DNA of 64,000 nucleotides. Source: Exiguobacterium sp. AM39-5BH. Its GTDB lineage: Bacteria > Bacillota > Bacilli > Exiguobacteriales > Exiguobacteriaceae. Positions 1-8,102 of this stretch are shown here, in pieces; position 1 is the first letter of the stretch; every line of letters begins with the position of its first letter. Under the pieces are notes generated by a model, which was given only the letters and a program-made list of their open reading frames with translations, made no database searches and was not told the origin of the DNA. The stretch is from NCBI RefSeq assembly GCF_003467445.1, contig NZ_QSGS01000001.1:496001-560000 (forward strand), in the 5' to 3' direction. The position numbers and the translations under genes are program-made.

Positions 1-789
1 CATCAATACATTGCGTGGCGGGGAATCGTTTGTCACGTTATAGATGGTATCCGGCTTGGCATGCTCGATGGCAGCGAGAAGCACATCAGCCACGTAATCG
101 ACCGGAACGAGGTTGGACGTGCCCGTCTCCGATCCGAGGAGACGGATTGGTCCATCCGGTGCCCCACGGCGTTCGAGGCGGCGTTTAAATATTTCGAGGG
201 CTCGCATATAGCCATACATCGTAAACTTTGAATCGGCCTCGCCAGTTTTTGAGTCGCCGACGATGATGGCAGGACGGAAAATTGAGACGTCGAGCTGATG
301 CCGTTCCGCCCAGACGGCCTGTTCGGCGTGCGCCTTGCTCTCCTCGTACGGGTTATGGAACACCTGGTCGGTCGCATACAGCGTCTCATCACCGAACTCA
401 CGTGCTCCGAGCGTGTACGCCGTGCTGACGTGGAAGAAGCGAGGGCAATGAAGTGCCTTTGCGAGCGCGATCGCTTGTCTCGTCCCGGTCAAATTCGTCT
501 CGAACAGTTCTTCACGAAGTTCCTCATCGAATTTGACAAGGGCGGCCATATGGAGCACCAAGTCGAATGAACGGTCATGATCGGTGATGAACCGCTCATC
601 CGCCCCGAGGAACGGGGACGTTAAATCCCCTGCCAGGACAGTGATGGAGCGAAGTTCGTCCCGTGAGAACATGGACTTTACTTTCTCAGGTGTACGGGCG
701 AGGACGCACAGTGTATGTCCTCGATTAATCAGCTCGCGGGCGAGCCGTCCTCCTAAAAATCCGGTCGCACCGGTCATAAATATATTCAC
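1..789 (-). CDS. SDR-family NAD(P)-dependent epimerase/reductase (partial, 3' end outside window)
   Basis: The gene runs off the left edge, so only the first 263 residues are seen. The start is the GTG at 789, preceded by a purine-rich GAGAGGAAG site; the protein opens with a Rossmann glycine motif (TGATGFLGG) and has an HVSTAY segment followed by YEESKA, the usual serine and YxxxK of extended SDRs. The conserved FRPAIIVGDS segment around residue 175 resembles extended SDRs of the NAD_binding_4 / male-sterility type. The substrate cannot be inferred. It is monocistronic as far as visible and divergent from the glutamine synthetase gene. Confidence 0.75.
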   Translation of the reverse strand, partial: MNIFMTGATGFLGGRLARELINRGHTLCVLARTPEKVKSMFSRDELRSITVLAGDLTSPFLGADERFITDHDRSFDLVLHMAALVKFDEELREELFETNLTGTRQAIALAKALHCPRFFHVSTAYTLGAREFGDETLYATDQVFHNPYEESKAHAEQAVWAERHQLDVSIFRPAIIVGDSKTGEADSKFTMYGYMRALEIFKRRLERRGAPDGPIRLLGSETGTSNLVPVDYVADVLLAAIEHAKPDTIYNVTNDSPPRNVLM

Positions 790-934
790 AGCGTTCTTCC
801 TCTCTTTTCAGTCTCTCCTCATCATAACAAGGGATTCCAAAATGAGCCACCTTCAATCCGATGTTTCAAATTAGGGGTTTAACAAATTTTAAAGTGGGTT
901 ATGACTTAATGAGAAGCGTACGCAAGGTACGTCA

Positions 935-953
935 TGACAGGTTTCATCTGTCA
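935..953. promoter_or_regulatory. Perfect 6-7-6 dyad upstream of glnA
   Basis: The arms TGACAG and CTGTCA are separated by 7 bases, 28 bases before the glnA start. The 7-base spacing recalls GlnR/TnrA boxes, but the arms do not match TGTNA-N7-TNACA, so the binding protein is unknown. Confidence 0.35.
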
Positions 954-981
954 AATAACTTAAGTGAGGTTTTTACGAATC

Positions 982-2277
982 ATGGCTAATCTATTCGGAA
1001 CAGACAAGGATGGCAACAGGAAGAAGCAAGAAGAGATCGAAAAAACGGTGCAGGAGAATGGAATCACTCAGATCCATATGTATTTCTCCGACGTACTTGG
1101 AGAATTGAAGCTGTTGACTCTCTCTGCAAAATTGTTGCCGGAAGTCTTTGAAGGGAAGACGATGTTTGACGGTTCATCCATCGCCGGTTTTTCTTCCATC
1201 AAAAACTCCGACTTATTCTTGAGACCGGATTTAGATCGTCCGCGCTACGAAAAGGATGGGGACGAGAACATTCTCGCATTCTTCTGTGACGTCTGTACAC
1301 CGGACGGCAATCGGTATGAGTTCGATCCGCGCAACGTCTTGAAAGATGCTCTCGAGCGGGCCGCACGTGACGGCTACTCGATTTTTGTCGGCGCTGAACC
1401 GGAATTCTTTATCTTCGACGAGCATGGTGAATTTTATGATCAGGCCGGTTACTTCGCGACACGTTCAGAAGACAAAGGGTATGAAGTCCGTCAACATATC
1501 GCCAATCGCTTGAGTGAGGTCGGCTTCAATATCGAGGCAGTCCACCACGAAGTCGCACCGGCCCAACACGAGATCGGCATCAAGTATGATGACGCGCTCC
1601 ATACGGCCGACAACATCCAATTTTTTAAAGAAATCGTTCAATTGGCTGCCCAAGAGAAAGGCGCGAAAGTGTCATTCTTGCCAAAACCGCTCCGCGACGT
1701 GAACGGTTCGGGGATGCACTTGAACATCTCGGTCTGGAAAAACGACAAAGACGGCAACCCGACCGTGAACGCATTTGAAGAGCCTGATTCGGATTACGGG
1801 CTGTCGCTCACGGCGCGCCACTTCATCGAAGGGATTCTAAAGCATGCCCGTGCGACGGCCATCTTCACGAACCCGCTCCCAGAGTCTTACGAACGTCTCG
1901 TCCCAGGTTTCGAGGCGCCGGTCAACATCTGCTGGAGCCCGTCGAACCGAAGTTCGATGATCCGAATTCCAGCGTCGCGCGGAAGTGCGACACGAGTCGA
2001 GGTCCGTAACCCAGACCCGAGCGCGAACCCGTATCTTGCTCTCGCTGCGCTGATTTATGCAGGACTCGAGGGAATCGAGCAGCAGCTCGAGCCGTCGACA
2101 CCGAACGAGGATGACTTGTTCGAATATTCGGCGAAACAAATCGAAAGCCAAGGCATCTCGTCACTCCCGGCCACGTTCCATGAGTCGATTCAATCGCTCA
2201 AATCGGACCGGTTCCATGATTACTTCAACCATGACTTAATCGACCGCTACTTGTCGCTCATTCAAGTCCGTAAATAA
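982..2277 (+). CDS. glnA: Type I glutamine synthetase
   Basis: Cytosolic ATP-dependent ligation of ammonia to glutamate. The ATG at 982 is preferred over the upstream GTG at 964 because AGTGAGGT lies 11 bases before it; this gives 431 residues, slightly shorter than typical GSI-alpha enzymes. Diagnostic segments are visible in order: MFDGSSIAGF near residue 65, the active-site AEPEFFIF, NGSGMHLNIS, and the ATP-binding VPGFEAPVNICWSPSNRSS with RIPASRGSATRVEVRNPD. No adenylylation NLYDLPP motif is present, as expected for GSI-alpha. The C-terminus (ending IQVRK) is unlike the conserved tail of Bacillus GlnA, and no glnR gene is adjacent, so it may be a second, divergent paralogue in this genome. 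Confidence 0.9.
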   Translation: MANLFGTDKDGNRKKQEEIEKTVQENGITQIHMYFSDVLGELKLLTLSAKLLPEVFEGKTMFDGSSIAGFSSIKNSDLFLRPDLDRPRYEKDGDENILAFFCDVCTPDGNRYEFDPRNVLKDALERAARDGYSIFVGAEPEFFIFDEHGEFYDQAGYFATRSEDKGYEVRQHIANRLSEVGFNIEAVHHEVAPAQHEIGIKYDDALHTADNIQFFKEIVQLAAQEKGAKVSFLPKPLRDVNGSGMHLNISVWKNDKDGNPTVNAFEEPDSDYGLSLTARHFIEGILKHARATAIFTNPLPESYERLVPGFEAPVNICWSPSNRSSMIRIPASRGSATRVEVRNPDPSANPYLALAALIYAGLEGIEQQLEPSTPNEDDLFEYSAKQIESQGISSLPATFHESIQSLKSDRFHDYFNHDLIDRYLSLIQVRK

Positions 2278-2288
2278 GAGGTACGAAC

Positions 2289-2323
2289 AAAAGCCCATTC
2301 CTCGGGTCGAGGAATGGGCTTTT
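2289..2323. terminator. Bidirectional intrinsic terminator glnA / POT transporter
   Basis: A perfect 16-bp stem (AAAAGCCCATTCCTCG and its complement) around a 3-base loop, with A/T-rich flanks on both sides, sits between the convergent genes. Confidence 0.85.
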
Positions 2324-2327
2324 AGGT

Positions 2328-3821
2328 TTAATGGATCCCGCGCATATACTTTTTGATGACCGGGGCAAGTGCGAACAAAATCATACTGAGTACGATCGCT
2401 GCTCCACCGATGATCCCGAAGTAGAGCATCTCGTTCTCTGGTGAATAGAACCGGACGAGCTGGGCGTTGATCCCTTGCGCTGCCGCGTTCGACAAGAACC
2501 AAAGCGACATCGTCTGGGCCGAGAAGGCGGCTGGGGCGAGTTTCGTCGTCGCCGACAGACCGACCGGCGACAGACTGAGTTCTCCGAGCACGACGATGAA
2601 GTAACTGAAGACGAGCCAAAGCGGGTTGACAAGCGTATCTGGACCCCCGAAGTAGGCCGGAAGCAAGATCACCAAGAAACTGAGTCCGGCGAACAAAATC
2701 CCGAAGGCGAACTTCGTCGGGATGCTCGGCTCCCGGTCACCGAGTCGTACCCACAGCCATGCGAACACAGGAGCGAGCATGATGATGAACAGCGGGTTCA
2801 ACGATTGGAACCAGGCTGCTTTCAAATCCCAACCCATAAAGCTCAAATTCGTCCGTTGATCGGCGTAGTTGGCAAGGATGGTAGCCCCTTGCTCTTGAAT
2901 CGCCCAAAACATGACAGAAGCGATGAAGAGCGGGATATACGCGATAATTCGTGACCGCTCCACTTCTGTCGTTTTCGGGCTGCGATACATGACGATGAAA
3001 TAAATCGTCGGAACAGCGATTCCGAACAAACCGACGAGCCCGATGAACGTATTAATCGTGAACAAGCCTTGTGGAATCAAGACTGCCAGTAGACCACCGA
3101 TGAGTACTACCGCGATCGATGTATATTTGATCGCGTTTTTCCGTTCAGACGGCGTTAATGGGTTCGGCACATAAGAACCGGCAAGGCCGAGGTTCCCTTT
3201 CTTCGTAATAACGAAGACGACGAGTCCGAGGAACATCCCGACCGCGGCGAGGGCAAAGCCCCAATGGAAACCATAATCGGATTGGATTTGACCGACTATA
3301 AGCGGCGAGATGAAGGCTCCGAGGTTAATCCCCATATAGAAGATGCTGAATCCTGCGTCTCGGCGACGATCGGTCTCGTGATAGAGGTCACCAACGATGC
3401 TCGAGACGTTCGGTTTCAAAAGACCTGTCCCGATGACGATCAAGCCCATCGAAATGAACAAGAACGTCAGACTACCCGGTATGGATAAGACGATATGCCC
3501 GAGCATGATGAACACACCGCCGAAGAAGACGGCCCGTGATGTTCCGAACACACGGTCAGCGAGCCATCCCCCGATGACTCCTGACATATAGACGAGCGCG
3601 CCGTACACCGACATGATGGACAAGGCGACGTTTCGGTCGAGGCCGAGTCCACCTTCTGATACTTCGTAGTACATGTAGAAGACGAGGATAGCCCGCATCC
3701 CATAGTACGAGAAACGTTCCCAAAACTCTGTGAAAAATAGTGTGAACAAGCCTTTTGGCTGTCCGAAGAAACCTTTTTGTGGCACACTGTCCACAATTTT
3801 CTGTTTATCGATCCTTTCCAT
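2328..3821 (-). CDS. POT/PTR2-family proton-dependent oligopeptide transporter
   Basis: Membrane symporter that imports di- and tripeptides with protons, DtpT-like. The 497-residue length is typical. The proton-coupling ExxER motif is intact in helix 1 (E32, E35, R36 in TEFWERFSYYG), and the PTR2 signature is seen in GGWLADRVFGTSRAVFFGG. About 12-14 hydrophobic helices follow. The ATG at 3821 has GGAGGGATC upstream. The unit is monocistronic, shares a terminator with glnA, and no regulatory element is obvious in the AT-rich upstream stretch. Confidence 0.9.
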   Translation of the reverse strand: MERIDKQKIVDSVPQKGFFGQPKGLFTLFFTEFWERFSYYGMRAILVFYMYYEVSEGGLGLDRNVALSIMSVYGALVYMSGVIGGWLADRVFGTSRAVFFGGVFIMLGHIVLSIPGSLTFLFISMGLIVIGTGLLKPNVSSIVGDLYHETDRRRDAGFSIFYMGINLGAFISPLIVGQIQSDYGFHWGFALAAVGMFLGLVVFVITKKGNLGLAGSYVPNPLTPSERKNAIKYTSIAVVLIGGLLAVLIPQGLFTINTFIGLVGLFGIAVPTIYFIVMYRSPKTTEVERSRIIAYIPLFIASVMFWAIQEQGATILANYADQRTNLSFMGWDLKAAWFQSLNPLFIIMLAPVFAWLWVRLGDREPSIPTKFAFGILFAGLSFLVILLPAYFGGPDTLVNPLWLVFSYFIVVLGELSLSPVGLSATTKLAPAAFSAQTMSLWFLSNAAAQGINAQLVRFYSPENEMLYFGIIGGAAIVLSMILFALAPVIKKYMRGIH

Positions 3822-3965
3822 GAAAGATCCCTCCTTAACCGTTTTATAATAAAAAGAATCATTATGTTTGTAAAGAATAATTGAAGCAAATATTCAAAAT
3901 TTAACAAATTTACAACGAAATAAAAAATCACACTAAACAAGTATGTTCAGTGTAATTTATGGAAA

Positions 3966-5210
3966 TCAAGCCGTTTTCTGTTTCGTCTCGACCATGCTGA
4001 CGCGCCGTCCGAGCTGCCAATAGATGAGACCTGACATACAGCTGGCCACTCCGACAATGATCAAAGCGATGTGCCCGGCCCGTTGGTCAAAGAATAGGCT
4101 CGCTATAATCGGAGCCGTCACCCCACCGATCAACCATTGGATGCTGGCGGCCCCGTTATAGGCGCCGCGCATGTTCTCCGGAGCGATTAAGGCGATAAAT
4201 GTCTGTTGGACCGGTGACATAATCATTTCACCGAGAGTATAGAACGCGTACACTGCGAGCAACACGCTGACGAGGACGAGGTACGGCGTCCCGAGCGAAT
4301 AGAGGAGACGCGGCATAACCGCAATCAAGATCATACCGACCCCGAAGATGGTCGCTCCGGCGAGCATGACGTTGCCGAACGGTTTGCGTCCAAGCTTCGA
4401 GGCAATCGGGAACTGGAACAGCACGACCATGATACCGTTCAAGGCGAGCATATAAGCGAACGGGTTCTCGCGGTCGGTGAACGACGGCATCGATTCCTTG
4501 AGGAAGAGAGGCAGCATACTCTCGATGAGCGAGAAGCCCATCGAAATGAAAACACCTGCGAAGATGAAGACGAGGAACACTTTGTCGTTGTAAAATACCC
4601 GCAGGACGTCCCGGTTAGACGACGTGTCGGTCTCGGTCATATCCGGCAATGTTTCACGGATGAAGCGCCCGAGGACGAGCGCATAAAGCACGAAGATGAG
4701 CGCGGCCGAATAGAAGATATACTGCCGGTCGATGAACAGGATGGCGCTACCGAGAAGCGGCCCGAGCGCCGCTCCGATGTTATGGCCCATCCGCAACAGC
4801 CCAAACGCCTCGTTCATTTGTTCGGGTTCGGTCACGTCCGCCACCATCGCGCTCGCAGCCGGATGGAACAGCGAGTTCGTCAAGCCGAGCATGGCATTAA
4901 GGAGAAGGAGCGGCCAAAATGTCTCGGCAAAGGCGAAGCCGACGAGAGCGAGCGCATCACCGAGAATTGCGGCCATCATGATTGGTTTTCGACCATACAG
5001 GTCTGCGAGACGTCCACCGACGACAGAACCGATGAGGGCCATGACCGGACCGGTCGCCATGATGACACCGACCTGAATATAACTGTCGAGCTTGTCGCTA
5101 TAATAGAGGACGAGGAACGGTGCAATCATGAACATCATGACGCCCGTGATGGTCTCTCCGAGGAAGCGAATCCAAATATTACGGTCGAGCTGTTTGAGTG
5201 ATTGAATCAT
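3966..5210 (-). CDS. MFS efflux transporter under leader-peptide attenuation
   Basis: A 414-residue, 12-helix major facilitator protein. The ATG at 5210 (MIQSLKQLDR) is chosen because GCAGGTGACC precedes it; an upstream in-frame ATG at 5261 lies inside the attenuator hairpin and lacks a ribosome site. Motif A of drug:H+ antiporters is present after helix 2 (GGRLADLYGRKPIMM). The upstream region (5236-5457) holds a promoter, a 21-codon leader ORF, a 9-bp inverted repeat and an intrinsic terminator, the arrangement used by antibiotic-inducible resistance genes. By inference it exports a ribosome-targeting compound; the actual substrate is unknown. Confidence 0.85.
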   Translation of the reverse strand: MIQSLKQLDRNIWIRFLGETITGVMMFMIAPFLVLYYSDKLDSYIQVGVIMATGPVMALIGSVVGGRLADLYGRKPIMMAAILGDALALVGFAFAETFWPLLLLNAMLGLTNSLFHPAASAMVADVTEPEQMNEAFGLLRMGHNIGAALGPLLGSAILFIDRQYIFYSAALIFVLYALVLGRFIRETLPDMTETDTSSNRDVLRVFYNDKVFLVFIFAGVFISMGFSLIESMLPLFLKESMPSFTDRENPFAYMLALNGIMVVLFQFPIASKLGRKPFGNVMLAGATIFGVGMILIAVMPRLLYSLGTPYLVLVSVLLAVYAFYTLGEMIMSPVQQTFIALIAPENMRGAYNGAASIQWLIGGVTAPIIASLFFDQRAGHIALIIVGVASCMSGLIYWQLGRRVSMVETKQKTA

Positions 5211-5235
5211 AGGGGTCACCTGCTTTAATTGATGG

Positions 5236-5278
5236 AATAAGAAAAGGGACGCAACATGCACAAAGGCATACGCGTCCC
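5236..5278 (-). terminator. Intrinsic terminator in the 5' leader (attenuator)
   Basis: On the minus strand a GGGACGC/GCGTCCC stem with an inner ATGC/GCAT stem is followed by TTTTCTTATT, ending 25 bases before the transporter ATG. Read-through must be regulated for the gene to be expressed. ATGCCT in its loop can pair with AGGCAT at 5292-5297, a possible antiterminator (inference). Confidence 0.8.
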
Positions 5279-5302
5279 TACAATCTTAGGCATGCCTCGG
5301 AA

Positions 5303-5346
5303 GGCAGGCGCATATCACGGATTCAAATCACGGAGAGGCGCCTGCC
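5303..5346 (-). promoter_or_regulatory. 9-bp inverted repeat spanning the end of the leader ORF
   Basis: GGCAGGCGC (minus strand, 5346-5338) overlaps leader codons for Gly-Arg-Arg, and its perfect complement GCGCCTGCC lies at 5311-5303, past the leader stop codon. A ribosome stalled on the last leader codons would prevent this hairpin from forming. A direct repeat of ATCACGG lies inside the loop. Confidence 0.6.
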
Positions 5347-5388
5347 GGTCAATATGAACTTGATGTATAAGCGTTGAATGACTGACAT
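5323..5388 (-). CDS. 21-residue leader peptide upstream of the MFS exporter
   Basis: The short ORF encodes a 21-residue peptide that begins MSVIQRLYIK and ends TGRRLSVI. It has a near-perfect ribosome site (AAAGGAGAGG) 5 bases before its ATG and a TGA at 5323. It is basic and hydrophobic. Its last third overlaps the left arm of an inverted repeat, and an intrinsic terminator follows before the exporter. This placement fits a regulatory leader peptide whose translation state controls transcription of the downstream gene, as known for erm-type, msr-type and vga-type resistance leaders. The sequence itself is not one I recognise. Confidence 0.7.
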   Translation of the reverse strand: MSVIQRLYIKFILTGRRLSVI

Positions 5389-5429
5389 CGATACCTCTCC
5401 TTTCTGCATTTTACTGTCTTCTCTTCAAG

Positions 5430-5457
5430 ATTATGATATTTGCGTGAAATATGTCAA
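5430..5457 (-). promoter_or_regulatory. Sigma-A-type promoter of the attenuated MFS unit
   Basis: A consensus TTGACA (5457-5452) is separated by 16 bases from CATAAT (5435-5430) on the minus strand. The start point would fall near 5422, giving about 35 nt before the leader-peptide ATG. Confidence 0.65.
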
Positions 5458-5474
5458 CATCAATTTTCAATGTG

Positions 5475-6575
5475 TCATAATAATTCATTCAGATTCTTAC
5501 GACTGAGCCTGTAATCGATCAATCGAGAGAACACAACTTGAATCATCGCCGTGACAGGTACGCTGACGAACATCCCGACTAGTCCGAACAGGCTTCCACC
5601 GATAATGATCGACGTAATGACCCAGAACGGAGTGATGCCGACGCTGTCGCCGAGAATTTTTGGTCCGAGCCACAACCCGTCGAACTGTTGCAACAAGAAG
5701 ATGAACAAGAGGACGATGAGTGCCGTGAACGGGTCATAGAAATAAGTGATGATGAACGCCGGAATCATGCCGAGCAGTGGACCGATATACGGGATAAAGT
5801 TTAAAACGCCGACGATAACACCGAGGAGAAGCGCGTACGGAGCCCCGATAATCAACAGCCCGGCGACGGCCAATACCCCTATAATGAGGCAGTCGAGCGA
5901 CTTCCCAATGATATAACGCTTGAAGATGTAATCCATCTCTTGGAAGATGTCAATCGTCGTCTTGGCCGACGCGACAGGGAACATCGCATACAATAGTCGC
6001 TTGAACATACGAGCAAAAATCTCTTTGTCTTTCAATAGATAGATCGAGATGACAATCCCAATCAAGAAATTGATGAGCGCCATCGTGAAGCTCGACACGT
6101 AACTGACCGACGAGAAGACAGCTGTTTCGACCCATCCCGAGTAACGTTCTTCAAACCGGCTGAAATCGATGGCCTTTGCGACTGTGGCGTTATACTCTTT
6201 CAGATACGTGTTCAACTGCGACAGAAACCCGTCGATTTGTCGGATATAGGACGGGAGCTCCTCGACGAGCGAGGCGAGACTCGAATAGATGCGCGGGAAC
6301 AGCGTCACCGCAGAGATGACAAGAATCCCGATAAAGACGACATAGACAATTAACAAGCCTTGATAGCGTTTTAGATGAAACCGTTCTTCTATATAGGACA
6401 GGACGGTGTTCAGGAGCAGTGCGATGGCAATCCCCATGATAATCGGCGTCAGTAACTGGAAGGTGTACTGCATCATCTGCGAAATCGTGTCGGGTTCACT
6501 GATGACCTTCCAGAGGACGAGCAGGATCAGGCCGATCACGCTCAACTTCCAAATCAATTGACGGTTTAGTTCCAA
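5475..6575 (-). CDS. AI-2E family transporter-like membrane protein
   Basis: A 366-residue polytopic protein of the AI-2E exporter family (Pfam PF01594), with hydrophobic helices near both ends and a soluble loop around residues 80-150. The family includes autoinducer exporters and Na+/H+ antiporters; the substrate here is not evident. The conserved late segment (PYIGPLLGMIPA, then DSVGITPFWVI) is visible. The start is the TTG at 6575 with GAGGGG eight bases upstream. The gene ends just before the attenuated MFS promoter, which it does not share. Confidence 0.85.
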   Translation of the reverse strand: MELNRQLIWKLSVIGLILLVLWKVISEPDTISQMMQYTFQLLTPIIMGIAIALLLNTVLSYIEERFHLKRYQGLLIVYVVFIGILVISAVTLFPRIYSSLASLVEELPSYIRQIDGFLSQLNTYLKEYNATVAKAIDFSRFEERYSGWVETAVFSSVSYVSSFTMALINFLIGIVISIYLLKDKEIFARMFKRLLYAMFPVASAKTTIDIFQEMDYIFKRYIIGKSLDCLIIGVLAVAGLLIIGAPYALLLGVIVGVLNFIPYIGPLLGMIPAFIITYFYDPFTALIVLLFIFLLQQFDGLWLGPKILGDSVGITPFWVITSIIIGGSLFGLVGMFVSVPVTAMIQVVFSRLIDYRLSRKNLNELL

Positions 6576-6680
6576 TAGTCAATCCCCTCATGTTTAAAAT
6601 TTTTTAGAATAATATTAATCTTAACTATGAATGTTTTTTTGGTGGGATTCAAGAGGGCACGCTCATTTTCAAAAAGGGAT

Positions 6681-6709
6681 TGACAAGATTGGTAATGTTT
6701 GGTTAACTA
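6681..6709 (+). promoter_or_regulatory. Sigma-A-type promoter of the mtnE SAM-riboswitch unit
   Basis: A consensus TTGACA at 6681 is followed after 17 bases by TTAACT at 6704, about 40 bases before the riboswitch aptamer. Confidence 0.6.
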
Positions 6710-6748
6710 AGTGACATATTACAAAAAGAAAAAATCGCATATAAAACA

Positions 6749-6909
6749 CTTTCTATCAAGAGAAGCGGAGGGACTGGCCCGATGAAGCTTCAGCAACAGA
6801 TTGTTTCAATACTGTGCTAATTCCAGCAAGGTGACCTTGAGAGATGGAAAGGTGGTTGTTTGAATACGTCCGTATCTCGACACCCCTTTCCGCGGAAAGG
6901 GGTGTTTTT
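6749..6909 (+). promoter_or_regulatory. SAM-I (S-box) riboswitch with terminator
   Basis: The hallmark S-box core is present: ATCAAGAGAAGCGGAGGGAC, CTGGCCC, GTGCTAATTCCAGCA and the closing GAGAGATGG. P1 pairs CTTTCTATC (6749-6757) with GATGGAAAG (6843-6851). The expression platform contains a perfect 24-base palindrome (6881-6904) followed by TTTTT. SAM binding is expected to promote termination, so mtnE and the dehydrogenase are made when SAM is scarce. It also fills the otherwise gene-free 6576-6926 stretch. Confidence 0.95.
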
Positions 6910-6926
6910 GCATAGGAGGACTATTC

Positions 6927-8102
6927 ATGACTGACAGACGTTCACATCTACTTAAAACGTTACCACCTCAACATTTCGTCGGACTCGCGAACGAGGTGGC
7001 CGAACTCGAACAAGCCGGCCGCGACATCATCCGACTCGGACAAGGGACGCCTGACCTGCCGACGCCTGAGCCGATCTGTGACGCGCTTCAGACGGCGCTC
7101 CTCGACGCCTCGACCCATCAATACGGTCCGTTCCGCGGTCAGGCCCGCCTGAAGCAAGCAGTGGCGACGTTCTATTTGAATGAGTATGGAGTCGAACTTG
7201 ATCCCGAGACAGAAGTAGCGATTCTCATCGGCTCAAAATCTGGTCTCATCACGTTGCCGCAATGCGTACTCGAACCTGGCGACGGAATTTTGCTACCGAA
7301 TCCCGGCTATCCTGATTACATCTCGGGGGCACGCCTCGCCGGTGCCGTCGTCCGTGACCTCGTCCTCCGGGAAGAGAACGGCTTCTTGCCGAACTATGAG
7401 ACGCTCGATACGGAAGGCGCGAGACTTATGTACTTAAACTATCCTAGCAATCCGACTGGGGCCGTCGCCTCACCGACCTTCTTCAATGATACGGTTCGAT
7501 TTGCCAAAGAGCGGGACTTGATGGTCGTCCACGATTTCGCATACGGCAGCATCGGATTCGATGGCCATGTCCCGCCTAGCTTTCTGCAGGCGCAAGGGGC
7601 GAAAGAAGTCGGCATCGAGGTATATACAATGTCGAAAGCGTTCAACATGTCCGGTTGGCGCGTCGCCTTTGCTGTCGGGAACGCGGACATCATCGAGGCG
7701 ATCAACACGTATCAGGACCACGTCCACGTCAGCGTGTTCTCAGCCATCCAGGCGGCGGCTGTCTCCGCACTCGAGGCGCCCCGTACCATTCGCGATGACT
7801 TGGCACGACTGTACGAGGCACGGCGTGATCGCCTGATCGACGGGTTGAACCGGGCCGGCTGGGCCGTCGAACCGCCGGAAGGCTCGTTCTTCGTCTGGGC
7901 GAAAGTGCCTGAGGGTGATGCCAAGTCGTTCTCGCGGAAACTGCTGCATGAAGCCGGTGTCGCCGTCACCCCGGGCTATTTCTTCGGCTCGGAAGGGAAC
8001 GGATACGTCCGCTTCGGCCTCGTCTCACCGGAACCGAAGATTGACGAGGCCGTCGAACGAATCGAGCGGTTGTTTGCCGCCTATGAGGAGGTGCGGGCAT
8101 GA
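6927..8102 (+). CDS. mtnE: Methionine-salvage aminotransferase (MtnE-like)
   Basis: A 391-residue fold-type I PLP aminotransferase that resembles Bacillus MtnE, which transaminates 4-methylthio-2-oxobutyrate to methionine as the last step of the methylthioadenosine cycle. The N-terminal LGQGTPDLPTP, the PFRG segment, YPSNPTGA and the PLP lysine in MSKAFNMSGWR are all intact, as is the substrate-carboxylate arginine near the C-terminus (YVRFGLV). A SAM riboswitch directly upstream supports a methionine role. AGGAGGACT precedes the ATG, and the gene overlaps the next by 4 bases (ATGA). A general class I/II aminotransferase is the alternative. Confidence 0.85.
   Translation: MTDRRSHLLKTLPPQHFVGLANEVAELEQAGRDIIRLGQGTPDLPTPEPICDALQTALLDASTHQYGPFRGQARLKQAVATFYLNEYGVELDPETEVAILIGSKSGLITLPQCVLEPGDGILLPNPGYPDYISGARLAGAVVRDLVLREENGFLPNYETLDTEGARLMYLNYPSNPTGAVASPTFFNDTVRFAKERDLMVVHDFAYGSIGFDGHVPPSFLQAQGAKEVGIEVYTMSKAFNMSGWRVAFAVGNADIIEAINTYQDHVHVSVFSAIQAAAVSALEAPRTIRDDLARLYEARRDRLIDGLNRAGWAVEPPEGSFFVWAKVPEGDAKSFSRKLLHEAGVAVTPGYFFGSEGNGYVRFGLVSPEPKIDEAVERIERLFAAYEEVRA

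Noticed and set aside
935-953. GlnR/TnrA box before glnA
   Set aside because: The 7-base spacing fits, but the half-sites TGACAG/CTGTCA do not match TGTNA/TNACA, so only a generic dyad is reported.
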